From positions 1,116,001-1,180,000 of the forward strand of contig NZ_CAKLPY010000002.1 of assembly GCF_923079645.1 (NCBI RefSeq): a stretch of DNA of 64,000 bases. Reading direction: 5' to 3'. The position numbers were made by a program, and so were the translations under genes. This stretch comes from Emticicia aquatica. Lineage in GTDB: Bacteria > Bacteroidota > Bacteroidia > Cytophagales > Spirosomataceae. Below the pieces are notes generated by a model. That model saw only the letters and a list, made by a program, of their open reading frames with translations, did no database searches and had not been told where the DNA came from. This document shows, in pieces, positions 36,251-46,529 of the stretch; the stretch's first letter is position 1, and every line of letters begins with the position of its first letter.

Positions 36251-37240
36251 TTAATCTATTCCTTCGTAAATAATTCCTGCTTTTTGTCTGATTTCATCCA
36301 ATAAACTTATCAATTTCACACTCATCGAAAGTGGCATTTTCTCGCTTTCTTTTCTTCCTTCTCGCAAGCACTCGTTTACTTCTTCAATTTCAAAATTATA
36401 CCCAAATGTTTTGCGTGGAAAACTAAATTTCACAGGTTTATTCTCGCCTTCATAGAGCGTTATTCGCTTTGCCTCCATAAATCGACCTTCAATATGAATA
36501 TATCCTTTTTCTCCATAAATAAAAGCCTCGGTTCTGGTACGAGATTTCAATGTGCAATTCAAAACCGCCGTTGCATTATTTTTATAGCCTAAAACAAAAC
36601 TAGTCGCCTCATCAATTCCTGTTTCTCCAAAATTACTAATCGCCTGAATATGAGTAGGATAGCCCAAGAAAAGTAAACTCAAATAGGCAGGATAAATGCC
36701 AATATCAAGTAAAGCTCCGCCACCAAGATTAGGATTTAACAGTCGTTTTTCGGGAGCAAATGGAGCCACGAAACCAAAATCGGCATGAATCGTTTTTACT
36801 TTTCCAATTTTATCTTCAGCTATTAAATCTAATGTTTTTTGAATGGCAGGAATAAAGCGAGTCCACATGGCTTCCATTAAAAATGTGTCATTTTCACGAG
36901 CCGATTCTATCATTTTTTGAACCTGTTTCAAATTCATTGCGAAGGGTTTTTCGCATAAAACAGGGATTTTATGTTTTAAACACAAAAGTGTATTTTCTGC
37001 ATGCAAAATATGAGGTGTAGCAATATAAATTGCATCCAAATCTGGAGTTTCAAAAATACTTTCGTAAGAGTCGTAAGAATACGGAGCGTTGTATCGAATC
37101 GCAAACTCTTTTGCTCTTTCGAGCGAAGTTGAAGAAGCTACGGCGTGCAGTTGAGCATTTTTAACAGCCGATAAATCTGTGGCAAATTTTTCGGCAATTT
37201 TTCCAACGCCAATAATTCCCCATTTAATATTTTTTTTCAT
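36251..37240 (-). CDS. Gfo/Idh/MocA-family oxidoreductase
   Basis: This is an NAD(P)-dependent oxidoreductase of the glucose-fructose oxidoreductase fold. The Rossmann motif is WGIIGVGKIAEKFA, the cofactor/substrate motif is CEKPFAMN with its conserved Lys, and GGGALLDIGIYPAYL is the usual substrate-side helix. It resembles the dihydrodiol-dehydrogenase-like branch. The substrate is unknown. It starts 46 nt downstream of the T9SS protein gene and may be read through from it. Confidence 0.9.
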   Translation of the reverse strand: MKKNIKWGIIGVGKIAEKFATDLSAVKNAQLHAVASSTSLERAKEFAIRYNAPYSYDSYESIFETPDLDAIYIATPHILHAENTLLCLKHKIPVLCEKPFAMNLKQVQKMIESARENDTFLMEAMWTRFIPAIQKTLDLIAEDKIGKVKTIHADFGFVAPFAPEKRLLNPNLGGGALLDIGIYPAYLSLLFLGYPTHIQAISNFGETGIDEATSFVLGYKNNATAVLNCTLKSRTRTEAFIYGEKGYIHIEGRFMEAKRITLYEGENKPVKFSFPRKTFGYNFEIEEVNECLREGRKESEKMPLSMSVKLISLLDEIRQKAGIIYEGID

Positions 37241-37285
37241 CCTAATTTGTTTTCTTTTATGAAAGCTAAATTAAGTTAAAAAGGA

Positions 37286-39148
37286 TTACCGAATTACTAT
37301 TTTCTCTACAATTTTATGATTATTAATTTCTAAAAGAAGAAAATAAATGCCCGCATTGATTGTATTATTCAATGAAACTTGTACTTGATTTTCATCTAAA
37401 CTTTGCGTTTCTAACGAAATTGGCAAACCAATTATATCCAAAAGTTGAATATTCTTCGGCAAAACAGCATTAGTTTTAATGAAAAAGTAAGGATTTTCGA
37501 CTGGGTTAGGGAAAACAGAAAAATTGTTTTCTTCCAAAACCTTTTCAGCTTCTAGGATAGAAAGTGTTATATTGATGGTTTTATAAATATATTCTTTTCC
37601 CACATCGTCATAGAACTTTAGACGGTAGTAGTTTTTCCCATAAAATGGTTTTTGGTGTGTATAAGTATAGTTTTTTTTTACGTTGGAATTTCCCGAAGCA
37701 GAACCCAGAAATATAACACTATACTGGTTTTGGTCGATGCTATGTTCAATTATAAAACTTTTTGAACGGACTTCTACGGAACTTTCCCATGTTAATTTCA
37801 CGTACTCATCGGCTGTGACACTTGCAGAAAAGTCTTTCACCTGAACAGGTAATTGATTACCAACTTTAACCGCCCAAAAATCAGTTCCACCTTTATTGTC
37901 TGTCAAGTCACCATCAACAGAAAATGAATTTCCTGCAATAATAAAACCACCATCAGATGTTGGAAAAGCTCCACGGGCAATGTCGGTATCAGCTCCACCA
38001 AACATGGTATGATTGGTGATAAGTCCCGAATTTTCAATATTTACGAGCCACAAATCACCTACTGGGCCTTTGGGTTTAACCTTTCCGATTTCCGAACTAC
38101 TGATACCCATTGCATAAATTTTGCCAGTTGTTGTTGTTTTTACAGTATAAAGCCCATCAATATCTGTTCCGCCAGTTAGTACTTTCCATGACAATTCTCC
38201 TTCGTAGGTATATTTTACCAAAAACCCATCTTTTTGACCAACATTATCTTTCATATCTCCATTACTTGAATTTGTTTCTCCGACAATAATATAGGCATTA
38301 TCGGATGTTTCAACAGCAGAAAAACCAATATCTAAATCTGTACCCCCTAATCCCTTTTGCCATAAAACTTTTCCTGAAAAATCAGTTTTAACTACAAAAA
38401 CATCAATAAAACCTTTACCAGCACCCGAAATTTCGAGATTAGACCCATCTGTTCCACCGACCATTAAAAAACCGCCATCAGAGCAAACGATTACTTCATT
38501 CATCCAATCGTTTTTGGCACTGCCAAAAGTTTTTGACCATTGTATTTCACCAGTTGGTTTAAGTTTTGATAGCCAAAAGTCTGCTGTATTAACAGGAATG
38601 ATACTTGCTCCAATGATAAAACCCCCATCTGGTGTCAGTTTAATTGTAGGTTTAGAGTTTGCGTCTGCTTTTGCAAATGCAATTTCTCCTGTGTTATAGC
38701 CACTAGCAAAAACTTTTCGCCATTCAATTGAGCCATCAGTCTTTAATTTTAATAAAATAAGTCCGCCTCTAGAACCGTTTCCAGTGCCTTCTCCATCAGT
38801 AGATAACGTTGTAGATAAGACTAATATCCCTTTATCTTTTGTTTCAATTACATCAGTAGCTACGTCGTCTCTGGTTCCACCAAAAGTTTTTAACCAAACT
38901 AATTCTCCCCAATTATTAAGTTTAGCGACCAAAATATCACTTCCTCCTTTAGAAGCGGGTATATCACCATCTTTATTAGTATTGGTTGAACCTACAATGA
39001 CATATCCACCATCAGAAGTAGGTGTTGCAGCATAAGCATATTCATTATTTTTTCCCCCTAAATTTTTCTGCCAATTAATCGTCAGATTTTGAGCCAACAA
39101 TGACGAATGATAAATTATAAATACAGTGAGAAGATAAATGTATTTCAT
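37286..39148 (-). CDS. Secreted beta-propeller-like repeat protein with T9SS type A sorting domain
   Basis: A signal peptide (MKYIYLLTVFIIYHSSLLAQ) leads into repeats with the pattern DGGYVIVGST, DGGFIIGAS, DGGFLMVGGTDGS, DNAYIIVGETNSS and DGGFIIAGNS, spaced about 50-65 residues (about six copies), likely propeller blades. A short fibronectin-like part (about 425-520) follows. The C-terminus has FSVFPNPVENPYFF and ends INNHKIVEKIVIR, the type A (TIGR04183-like) signal for type IX secretion and surface anchoring. The role of the propeller is unknown. Confidence 0.87.
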   Translation of the reverse strand: MKYIYLLTVFIIYHSSLLAQNLTINWQKNLGGKNNEYAYAATPTSDGGYVIVGSTNTNKDGDIPASKGGSDILVAKLNNWGELVWLKTFGGTRDDVATDVIETKDKGILVLSTTLSTDGEGTGNGSRGGLILLKLKTDGSIEWRKVFASGYNTGEIAFAKADANSKPTIKLTPDGGFIIGASIIPVNTADFWLSKLKPTGEIQWSKTFGSAKNDWMNEVIVCSDGGFLMVGGTDGSNLEISGAGKGFIDVFVVKTDFSGKVLWQKGLGGTDLDIGFSAVETSDNAYIIVGETNSSNGDMKDNVGQKDGFLVKYTYEGELSWKVLTGGTDIDGLYTVKTTTTGKIYAMGISSSEIGKVKPKGPVGDLWLVNIENSGLITNHTMFGGADTDIARGAFPTSDGGFIIAGNSFSVDGDLTDNKGGTDFWAVKVGNQLPVQVKDFSASVTADEYVKLTWESSVEVRSKSFIIEHSIDQNQYSVIFLGSASGNSNVKKNYTYTHQKPFYGKNYYRLKFYDDVGKEYIYKTINITLSILEAEKVLEENNFSVFPNPVENPYFFIKTNAVLPKNIQLLDIIGLPISLETQSLDENQVQVSLNNTINAGIYFLLLEINNHKIVEKIVIR

Positions 39149-39228
39149 TATAAATTATATAGGTAAGATAGTTTTCAAGCATTTCATCGATATACAGATA
39201 TACAAACTTCGTACCAAAAGCTACCAAC

Positions 39229-39259
39229 AAAAAATGCCCCAACCATTACAGTTGAGGCA
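39229..39259 (-). terminator. Terminator of isocitrate dehydrogenase
   Basis: TGCCCCAAC (39235-39243) pairs with GTTGAGGCA (39251-39259) with one G-U pair in the minus-strand RNA. A T6 tract follows on that strand. Confidence 0.75.
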
Positions 39260-39285
39260 CCAGGGTTTTATAGAGGGTTTATTTA

Positions 39286-40518
39286 TTACTTTGCAGCTAA
39301 TTTAACCTGTAAGTTTTGGTCAATTGCATCTAAGAATTCTTCTGTATAAAGATAATGTTCTCCATGGCTCACTTTGTTTCCGTGGATACAAACAGCTAAA
39401 TCTTTAGTCATTTTGCCAGATTCTACTGTTTCAACGCAAACTTGTTCTAAAGCTTGGCAGAAATCAATTAACTCTTGGTTGCCATCTAATTTTCCACGGA
39501 ACTCTAAGCCACGAGTCCAAGCAAAAATAGAAGCAATTGGGTTGGTTGAAGTTGGTTTTCCTGCTTGGTGGTCACGGTAGTGACGAGTAACTGTTCCGTG
39601 AGCAGCTTCTGCTTCCATTGTTTCGCCATCTGGCGTAACCAAAACTGAAGTCATTAAACCTAATGAACCAAAACCTTGAGCTACTGAATCAGACTGAACG
39701 TCTCCATCATAATTTTTACAAGCCCAAACGAATGAACCGCTCCATTTCAAAGCAGAAGCAACCATGTCGTCAATCAAACGATGTTCATAAACGATTCCTG
39801 ATGCTTCAAATTTAGATTTGTAATCAGCTTGGTAAATTTCTTCAAAAATATCTTTGAAACGACCGTCATATTTCTTCAAAATTGTATTTTTTGTAGAAAG
39901 GTAAAGAGGCCATTTTTTATTTAAGGCAACATTGAAACAAGAATGTGCAAAGCCACGAATCGACTCATCAGTATTGTACATACCCATTGCAACACCGCCA
40001 CCTTTGTAATTAAATATTTCGTATTCTTGTACAGTTCCATCAGCACCCTCAAACTTCATTGTTAATTTTCCAGCACCTTTTACTACGAAATCAGTTGCTT
40101 TGTATTGGTCACCGAAAGCATGACGGCCAACGATAATTGGAGAAGTCCAGTTTGAAACTAAACGAGGAACGTTTTGGCAAACGATTGGCTCACGGAAAAC
40201 AGTTCCATCCAAAATATTACGGATAGTTCCATTTGGAGATTTCCACATTTGCTTTAGATTAAATTCTTTCACACGAGCTTCATCAGGTGTAATTGTTGCA
40301 CACTTGATACCTACGCCGTATTCTTTGATAGCATTAGCTGAATCAATTGTAACTTGGTCATTAGTTTCATCACGATATTCAATTCCAAGATCATAGTACT
40401 TGATATCAACATCAAGATATGGAAGAATTAATTTTTCTTTGATAAAACGCCAAATGATGCGAGTCATTTCATCGCCATCTAATTCTACTACTGGATTTGC
40501 AACTTTGATTTTTCCCAT
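39286..40518 (-). CDS. icd: NADP-dependent isocitrate dehydrogenase (dimeric, eukaryote-like type)
   Basis: The enzyme converts isocitrate to 2-oxoglutarate in the TCA cycle. The protein matches the subtype II (animal/plant IDP-like) form: [34 protein letters not shown] and [16 protein letters not shown] are typical. The length is 410 residues from ATG 40518, the usual size; the frame extends 8 codons to 40542. There is no glyoxylate-cycle gene adjacent. A -7 element lies 180 nt upstream. Confidence 0.93.
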   Translation of the reverse strand: MGKIKVANPVVELDGDEMTRIIWRFIKEKLILPYLDVDIKYYDLGIEYRDETNDQVTIDSANAIKEYGVGIKCATITPDEARVKEFNLKQMWKSPNGTIRNILDGTVFREPIVCQNVPRLVSNWTSPIIVGRHAFGDQYKATDFVVKGAGKLTMKFEGADGTVQEYEIFNYKGGGVAMGMYNTDESIRGFAHSCFNVALNKKWPLYLSTKNTILKKYDGRFKDIFEEIYQADYKSKFEASGIVYEHRLIDDMVASALKWSGSFVWACKNYDGDVQSDSVAQGFGSLGLMTSVLVTPDGETMEAEAAHGTVTRHYRDHQAGKPTSTNPIASIFAWTRGLEFRGKLDGNQELIDFCQALEQVCVETVESGKMTKDLAVCIHGNKVSHGEHYLYTEEFLDAIDQNLQVKLAAK

Positions 40519-40692
40519 TTTTCCAAAAGCTCCCCGCCCCAATGAGGAGGCTATGTTTATATTGATATTGATGTCTTGGGGTTTTAATAACGAATAATTG
40601 AAAAAACACTAAAAAGTAATCAGTAATGATATTGATTGACTTTTAAAATTTCACATTACTCCTTAAATGACATGAATAATTTTTTACGAGTA

Positions 40693-40700
40693 CAAAGGTA
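40693..40700 (-). promoter_or_regulatory. Candidate isocitrate dehydrogenase promoter
   Basis: The minus strand reads TACCTTTG, the same octamer as before rpsL. It would give a leader of about 170 nt before ATG 40518. Confidence 0.45.
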
Positions 40701-40736
40701 AGTGTTTTATAGAAATATTCTAAGATTCTGCCAAAC

Positions 40737-40767
40737 AAAAAAAGAGCCTCCAATCGGAAGCTCTTTT
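40737..40767 (-). terminator. Terminator of the TonB-dependent receptor gene
   Basis: AAAGAGC (40741-40747) pairs with GCTCTTT (40760-40766), with an inner TCC/GGA pairing. A T7 tract follows on the minus strand. Confidence 0.8.
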
Positions 40768-40819
40768 CTGACTTAAACCAAAGAAAATTATGAAAATTAA
40801 TAAAATCTTTTGCCCATAA

Positions 40820-43800
40820 TTATTTATTCAATAATTCGTCAAATGTAATGGCAACATAGTACATCGAGCCAACGGCTGCACTACCAAATGCTTGAATATA
40901 TGGTTTACCTCCAATGTTTGTTCCACCAATTTTGATGATAGATTTCATTGATGATAATTTGTAGCTTACTTGGGCATCAAAAGTAGTGATTTTCGGAACT
41001 GTTGTATTACCAAACGAAGGCACACCAGTTGTTGTTGGTTGGTTAAAGCTAGCCTGCCATACATACGAATCTTGGTGTCTTAAATTGATATTAAATCCGA
41101 ATTTATCTCCACTATTTAAGCGTTTACCAAAACTCAAGTTATAACGATTTTTTGGTGTATTATAACCAGCATATTGTTGCTCTGGGCTTGCTGTAAATCC
41201 TTTAAGGTTATTTTGAGCAAAATTCACACCAACATTATATCCTTTCGCTAATGGATAATTTGCACTGATTGCAAATCCATTTGCAGTAATTTTCTCTTTT
41301 GTATTTGAAGGACGAGAATATGCCAAACGGGTTGAAGCACCACCCAAACCTGATTCAATTGGTAAACCTGGTGCTGCAGCAGCAGTTGGTACAAGTATCG
41401 CTGTTCCACCAATGAAATTAGTGTATTTGCTTGTGTAGAAATATGAATCAATAAACAATTTCTTAGCAATTAAACCTTTATAACCAATTTCATACGATTC
41501 TATTTTTTCAGGAACTAGCGGAGCTGCTTTGTATTTTGGAAGGGCTGCTAATCCGTAAGCTGGTGCTACTTGTGCAGTAACGCTTGGTACATTCGCTGCA
41601 AGTGCTTTTGCCAATTCTGCGTTAAACGCTGGTTGGAAGTTAGCAGCTAATGCTCCTGGTAAGTTTGCTGCTACACCTGCTTGAATACCCGCTTGTGTTG
41701 TTGGCAAAGCTAATTGCTGTGCAATTCCTGCTTGAATAGCCGCTTGTGTTGTTGGTAAAGCCAATTGTTGTGCTACTCCTGCTTGTATAGCCGCAGATGC
41801 AGCCTCGGCAGCAATTAAGCCAGCTGCTACTGCAGCATTTACTTGAGCCGTAACACCTGCTGTTACTTGTTGCGTGACTGCTGCATTCACTCCCGCTGTA
41901 ATTTGTGCGGTAGCCCCTGCTGTAACAGCCGCTGTTACACCTGCTGTAATTGCTGCTGTTACACCTGCTGTAATCGCTGGGGTTGCTTGTGCAGTAACAG
42001 CAGCTGTAGCATACGCTTGAGCTTTTGCTAAGACATCAGCTGTAATGTATTTAGATGGATTTTTAGAAAAATCTGTCAAAACTGCTAAAGAAACACCATT
42101 AGTTAGGCCATATCTTGTATCAAACTCTGGTTGTCCACCAATTAAAGTCCCTGCTGGAGTTTTTAAGTCGATATATTGGTTTTGAGTAGTCGGAATACGA
42201 TAACCTGTTTGATATGAAACACGGAAGTTTTGTTGTCCAAATGTTGCTACTGCTGATAATCTTGGAGTGAAAAACCCTTTAAAGTTTTGGCTCTTATCAT
42301 AACGAATCGAAGCAGATAATTTCAAATGGTCGCTAAATAAGCTTTTTGCTCCTTGTAAAAACGCACCATATTCATTGATTGGAATACTTCCTGAACGTCC
42401 TTCTTTGTTATCAGCAAATAATGTTCCATTCGACATTAATTGGTATTGACGAACACTTGCACCACCTAACAAATCAATAAACTTGATTTGGTTTTTGAAG
42501 TTATAAACACCTTCAGCATGGTACATATTTGTTTTATCCAAGAAAGCACCTCCTCCATCAATAATTGCCGCATCACGGAATTTGTTGAGTAATGTAGTAT
42601 ATTCGGCTGTACCTGGTGTTGGCATACCTTTGTCAGCTACACTTCTAGCTGTAAGATGAGCTTGTTCTTCGGCAGCACCCGCACTACGAGCAGCTACAAA
42701 AGCCCCTACATATTCACCAAACCATGTTGCATGAGGTTTTATGCTGTTCAACATTGCTACGGCAGCTAAACCAGCCGTATATGATTGTCCTGATCTTTCT
42801 TGCGTTGTATAAGCTCTCAAAGTAAAGTTGTCTCCTCTCAATTCTACTTTAGCTTGAGTTAAATTAAAGTTTCTCAAAGAATATCTTCCTGTTCCTGTAT
42901 AAACCGTTGTACCATAACCATAGTTTACTTGGCCAACTAATTCAACTTTATCGCTAATACGATAATGAGCTGCCAAATTAGTTTTGAAACTTTTTGTATT
43001 ATAATCAACCATGTCTTTTTCAGCAAAACCTGTTCTACTAACATTGGTGCTTGGAACTAAACCCAAAGCTGCTGAAGGCAATAACTTAGCTGCTATTAAT
43101 CCATTAGCAACCGTTGTCATGTTTGCTTGCACTTCATCTCCATAAATATTCATTCCATCATAATCAGTTTTTGTACCTGCTCCTCTCGAACCATTTTGTA
43201 CACCACCAACATTCAAGTTTGTATAATCTGTTGCTTGCCAGTCTTTTGCTGTGATATAAGCTAAATTCACTTTGAATGCAAACTTGTTATTTTTCGATGC
43301 TTTTGCATAACGCATAGAGAAATCTGCCATTGGCGTAGTAGCAACATCTCTATTGCTCGCACTCATTACTCCACTTTTTAGTGTTGCACTCAAGCCTTGA
43401 TACAAAAAAGGGCTTTTACTGTTCATCAAAACTAAGCCATTGATGGCATTCGGACCATAAAGAGCTGATGCTGCTCCTGGTAAAACTTCCACACTTTCAA
43501 CATCTAACTCAGGCATACCAACGATATTATCAACAGGAAAATTCAAGCCTGGAGCTTGATTGTCCATCCCATCAATCATCTGTACTGTTCGAGGATTACC
43601 TGTTGCCCCGAAACCACGCATATTAATTGACTTAAACAATAAACCTTGTGTTGTCATATCAATTCCTTTCATGTTGGCTAGTGCATCATAAAATGATGGC
43701 GAGGCTGTTTCACGAATGGTACGAATATCCATTTTCTCAACTGCTACTGGTGACTTTAACACCGACTCCTCAACCCTTGATGCCGAAACAACAACTTCTT

Positions 43801-44122
43801 GTCCTAAAACAGCTTGTTCTTTCAAAGCAACATTAATAGATGTGTTATTGCCTGTAACGGGCATTTCTTGGCTTTCGTAGCCTACCGATGATATTACAAG
43901 TGAAAATGGCGGTGCGGCAGATACATTAAATGCAAATTCGCCTTTAGCGTTGGTGATAGTTCCTACTACCTTACCTTTTACCTGAACACTAACACCGATT
44001 AGCGGTTCTTTGGTTGTTGCGTCCGTAATTATACCAGACACTTTTGTTTGAGCAAAGGAAAGCTGTGTAATAAGCAAGCAGCATATTCCGAGCAAACATT
44101 TTTTTACGGAAAGTTTGTACAT
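40820..44122 (-). CDS. TonB-dependent receptor with CarboxypepD_reg-like domain and Ala/Val/Thr repeat insert
   Basis: A signal peptide (MYKLSVKKCLLGICCLL... SFAQT) precedes a carboxypeptidase-regulatory-like domain (about residues 25-115), a plug (about 120-235, with ASALYGPNAINGLVLM) and an outer-membrane barrel. The receptor should import a ligand with TonB energy. No SusD-like gene follows, so it is not a classical SusCD pair. Within the barrel, residues about 704-855 form a low-complexity insert of ITAGVTAA-type octads and a 17-residue unit (QAGIAQQLALPTTQ), after which normal barrel sequence resumes (EKIESYEIGYKG). The ligand is unknown. A good promoter lies upstream. Confidence 0.9.
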   Translation of the reverse strand: MYKLSVKKCLLGICCLLITQLSFAQTKVSGIITDATTKEPLIGVSVQVKGKVVGTITNAKGEFAFNVSAAPPFSLVISSVGYESQEMPVTGNNTSINVALKEQAVLGQEVVVSASRVEESVLKSPVAVEKMDIRTIRETASPSFYDALANMKGIDMTTQGLLFKSINMRGFGATGNPRTVQMIDGMDNQAPGLNFPVDNIVGMPELDVESVEVLPGAASALYGPNAINGLVLMNSKSPFLYQGLSATLKSGVMSASNRDVATTPMADFSMRYAKASKNNKFAFKVNLAYITAKDWQATDYTNLNVGGVQNGSRGAGTKTDYDGMNIYGDEVQANMTTVANGLIAAKLLPSAALGLVPSTNVSRTGFAEKDMVDYNTKSFKTNLAAHYRISDKVELVGQVNYGYGTTVYTGTGRYSLRNFNLTQAKVELRGDNFTLRAYTTQERSGQSYTAGLAAVAMLNSIKPHATWFGEYVGAFVAARSAGAAEEQAHLTARSVADKGMPTPGTAEYTTLLNKFRDAAIIDGGGAFLDKTNMYHAEGVYNFKNQIKFIDLLGGASVRQYQLMSNGTLFADNKEGRSGSIPINEYGAFLQGAKSLFSDHLKLSASIRYDKSQNFKGFFTPRLSAVATFGQQNFRVSYQTGYRIPTTQNQYIDLKTPAGTLIGGQPEFDTRYGLTNGVSLAVLTDFSKNPSKYITADVLAKAQAYATAAVTAQATPAITAGVTAAITAGVTAAVTAGATAQITAGVNAAVTQQVTAGVTAQVNAAVAAGLIAAEAASAAIQAGVAQQLALPTTQAAIQAGIAQQLALPTTQAGIQAGVAANLPGALAANFQPAFNAELAKALAANVPSVTAQVAPAYGLAALPKYKAAPLVPEKIESYEIGYKGLIAKKLFIDSYFYTSKYTNFIGGTAILVPTAAAAPGLPIESGLGGASTRLAYSRPSNTKEKITANGFAISANYPLAKGYNVGVNFAQNNLKGFTASPEQQYAGYNTPKNRYNLSFGKRLNSGDKFGFNINLRHQDSYVWQASFNQPTTTGVPSFGNTTVPKITTFDAQVSYKLSSMKSIIKIGGTNIGGKPYIQAFGSAAVGSMYYVAITFDELLNK
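41548..42012 (-). repeat. In-frame tandem repeats inside the TonB receptor (24-bp and 51-bp units)
   Basis: Two adjacent 24-bp units (41931-41954 and 41955-41978) differ at one base, and degenerate units lie on both sides, encoding octapeptides like ITAGVTAA. Two 51-bp units (41676-41726 and 41727-41777) with a partial third encode the AAIQAGVAQQLALPTTQ-type 17-mer. Both kinds are in frame, so slippage can change the loop length without frameshift. Confidence 0.85.
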
Positions 44123-44162
44123 GAGAATATTGGTTAGTGGTTAACAAAACGTAATTTTGTGT

Positions 44163-44193
44163 CAAACATAGAAAAGAAAATAATAATATGCAA
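44163..44193 (-). promoter_or_regulatory. Promoter of the TonB-dependent receptor gene
   Basis: The minus strand has TTG (44193-44191), a 20-nt spacer and TATGTTTG (44170-44163), fitting TTG / TAnnTTTG. The leader would be about 35 nt. Confidence 0.6.
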
Positions 44194-44253
44194 GCATACT
44201 ATTACTAGTTTGTATTAAAATGTTACAATTTTACCAAAAAATAATTATATACA

Positions 44254-45294
44254 ATGCAAAAAACAGTTTTTCTATCAATTTTTTCTTTTTTGATTATTTT
44301 TTCGGGAAAAACCACCGCCCAAAACTCGGTAATTCTGAAAACACATTTTGACTTAAATAATGCTCCTCAAGCTCCGAATTATGCACTGAATGATGCTTGG
44401 GCGGCATTACCAACCAAAGATGACGCTGCTGATAAGGTGCCTTTAAAGTCAAATTTGACAGACAAACAAAGCGAAGCAAAAGCTGATGTATTCTTTCTTC
44501 ACCCTACAACTTTTACGTACGAACCCAAAAATCAATACGAATGGAATGCTGACGTAAACGACACTGAATTGAATCAAAAAACAGATAATTCAACAATTTT
44601 AAATCAAGCTTCAGTTTTTAACGGTTCTGGCAAGATTTATGCTCCTCGTTATAGACAAGCTCATTATTATTGTTTTTTGACTCCAAACGCTGATGACAAA
44701 AAACAAGCATTAGATTTGGCTTATGCTGACATAAAAGCTGCTTTTGAATATTATCTCAAAAATTGGAATCAGGGTCGGCCAATTATTATTGCTTCGCATA
44801 GCCAAGGGACTGTTCACGCAAAACGTCTTTTAAAAGATTATTTTGATGGAAAACCTCTTCAAAAACAATTAGTCGAGGCTTATTTAATCGGAATCGCTAC
44901 ACAACCTGATACATTTGAGAATATTAAACCAAGTAAATCGGCAGATGAAATCGGTGGTTTTGTGTCTTGGAATACTTTTGCTAGAAATTTTACACCCGAA
45001 TATTATAAAAATGGACTAAGCACCGCTGTCTGTACCAATCCTTTGACTTGGAAATTAGACGAGGAGTTTGCTCCAAAACAGTTAAATAAAGGTGGGGTTG
45101 GACTCAAATATACTTTTGTACAGCAAGCAGCCGATGCCCAAAGTTATCAAGGGTTGCTTTGGATTAATAAACCTTATGTAAGGGGGCGGGTTTTTCTGAA
45201 AACAAAAGTTTGGCATGTAGCTGATATAAATCTTTTTTGGATGAATATCAGAGAAAATGTAGCTTTACGATTAGAAACTTACTTCAAACAATAA
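44254..45294 (+). CDS. Secreted DUF3089-type alpha/beta-hydrolase-like protein
   Basis: A signal peptide (about residues 1-22, ending TTAQ) precedes a DUF3089-like protein. VFFLHPTTFTY is the characteristic early motif, and a nucleophile elbow-like SHSQG (181-185, Ser183) follows IIIAS. The C-terminal part FVSWNTFARNFTPEYY is also seen in the family. Members are thought to be alpha/beta hydrolases (lipase or esterase-like) without a known substrate. It is divergent from the TonB receptor and lies 56 nt before the GDP-mannose pyrophosphorylase gene. Confidence 0.82.
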   Translation: MQKTVFLSIFSFLIIFSGKTTAQNSVILKTHFDLNNAPQAPNYALNDAWAALPTKDDAADKVPLKSNLTDKQSEAKADVFFLHPTTFTYEPKNQYEWNADVNDTELNQKTDNSTILNQASVFNGSGKIYAPRYRQAHYYCFLTPNADDKKQALDLAYADIKAAFEYYLKNWNQGRPIIIASHSQGTVHAKRLLKDYFDGKPLQKQLVEAYLIGIATQPDTFENIKPSKSADEIGGFVSWNTFARNFTPEYYKNGLSTAVCTNPLTWKLDEEFAPKQLNKGGVGLKYTFVQQAADAQSYQGLLWINKPYVRGRVFLKTKVWHVADINLFWMNIRENVALRLETYFKQ

Positions 45295-45350
45295 AATCAA
45301 CTTTTAGTCATCTATAAATATTTGAATACCAAATAAGCAAGTATAAGCTA

Positions 45351-46418
45351 ATGAACAATAATTACGTCATAATTATGGCTGGTGGGGTTGGAACAAGGTT
45401 CTGGCCTTTTAGTCGCAGTACAAATCCGAAACAATTCCATGATGTTTTGGGTATTGGGAAAACAATGATTCAACAAACTGTTGAACGTTTTGAAGGTATT
45501 TGCCCAAGAGAAAATATATATATTGTTACAAGTAAAGAGTATTATGACATCACTAAGGCTCAAATGCCTTATCTCAACGATGACCAAATTTTACTTGAAC
45601 CAAATCGCCGAAATACTGCTCCTTGCATCGGTTATGCTTGCTACAAAATTGCTGCTCAAAACCCAAATGCAAATATTGTAGTTGCTCCTGCTGACCATAT
45701 TATTCTGAAAGAAGAAGAATTTCGCAAGCGAATCAATATTGCTTTGCATTTTTCAGCTAAAAATGATGTTTTAGTAACACTTGGCATCAAACCAACTCGC
45801 CCTGATACTGGCTATGGTTATATTCAATTTGCCGAATCAGAAGGCGATATAAAACGCGTGCGTACTTTTACCGAAAAACCAAATGCCGAATGGGCTGTAA
45901 AATTTGTCGAAAGTGGAGAATTTGTTTGGAATGCAGGTATTTTTATCTGGAATGTTAATGCTATCAAGAAAAGCTTTGAAGCGTTTTTACCTGAAATGGC
46001 AGAAGCTTTTGAAGAAATCAAAGGAGATTTTTACACTGACCGTGAAGAAGAAGCCTTAAATAGAGCGTATCCGCAGTGCAAAAATATCTCGATTGATAAT
46101 GGTGTTATGGAACGTGCTGAAAACGTTTATGTGGTTCTTTCGGATATTGGTTGGTCGGATTTAGGAACTTGGAAATCTTTGTACGAAATTTCTGAAAAAG
46201 ACGAAAATCAAAATGCTATTGATGCTCATGTGATGCTTTATGACACCAAAAACTGTATCGTGAAAACACCAAAAGACCGTCTCGTTGTGGTCAATGGTTT
46301 AGATGGTTATATTGTGGCCGAATACGATAATGTTTTAATGATTTGCAAAAAAGAAGACGAACAAAAAGTAAAAGAATTTGTCGCCACTGCAACCAGCAGA
46401 GGAAAAGAATTTGTTTAA
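45351..46418 (+). CDS. manC: Mannose-1-phosphate guanylyltransferase
   Basis: The enzyme makes GDP-mannose for surface polysaccharides and glycans. The N-terminal pyrophosphorylase signature MAGGVGTRFWPFSRSTNPKQ is intact; LEPNRRNTAPCIGYA, VAPADHIIL and FTEKPNAEWA follow. It is the short (355 aa) monofunctional type without the phosphomannose isomerase domain. Glycan biosynthesis genes are not next to it. It ends at a strong terminator. Confidence 0.95.
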   Translation: MNNNYVIIMAGGVGTRFWPFSRSTNPKQFHDVLGIGKTMIQQTVERFEGICPRENIYIVTSKEYYDITKAQMPYLNDDQILLEPNRRNTAPCIGYACYKIAAQNPNANIVVAPADHIILKEEEFRKRINIALHFSAKNDVLVTLGIKPTRPDTGYGYIQFAESEGDIKRVRTFTEKPNAEWAVKFVESGEFVWNAGIFIWNVNAIKKSFEAFLPEMAEAFEEIKGDFYTDREEEALNRAYPQCKNISIDNGVMERAENVYVVLSDIGWSDLGTWKSLYEISEKDENQNAIDAHVMLYDTKNCIVKTPKDRLVVVNGLDGYIVAEYDNVLMICKKEDEQKVKEFVATATSRGKEFV

Positions 46419-46440
46419 TTTTTTAGTCTGAAAGTAAAAT

Positions 46441-46480
46441 AAAAAAAAGGGATTTCAAGATTTTGAAATCCCTTTTTTTT
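46441..46480 (+). terminator. Terminator after manC
   Basis: An 18-bp perfect inverted repeat (46441-46458 with 46463-46480), A8 then GGGATTTCAA and its complement then T8, encloses a 4-nt loop. Confidence 0.92.
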
Positions 46481-46529
46481 GAACCAAATCATCAAAACTT
46501 GGGTTTACTCGATTAAACAATTATACTAA

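Noticed and set aside
41548..42012. CRISPR-like array
   Set aside because: The repeats are tandem, in frame, of 24 and 51 bp without unique spacers, and lie inside a conserved receptor gene.
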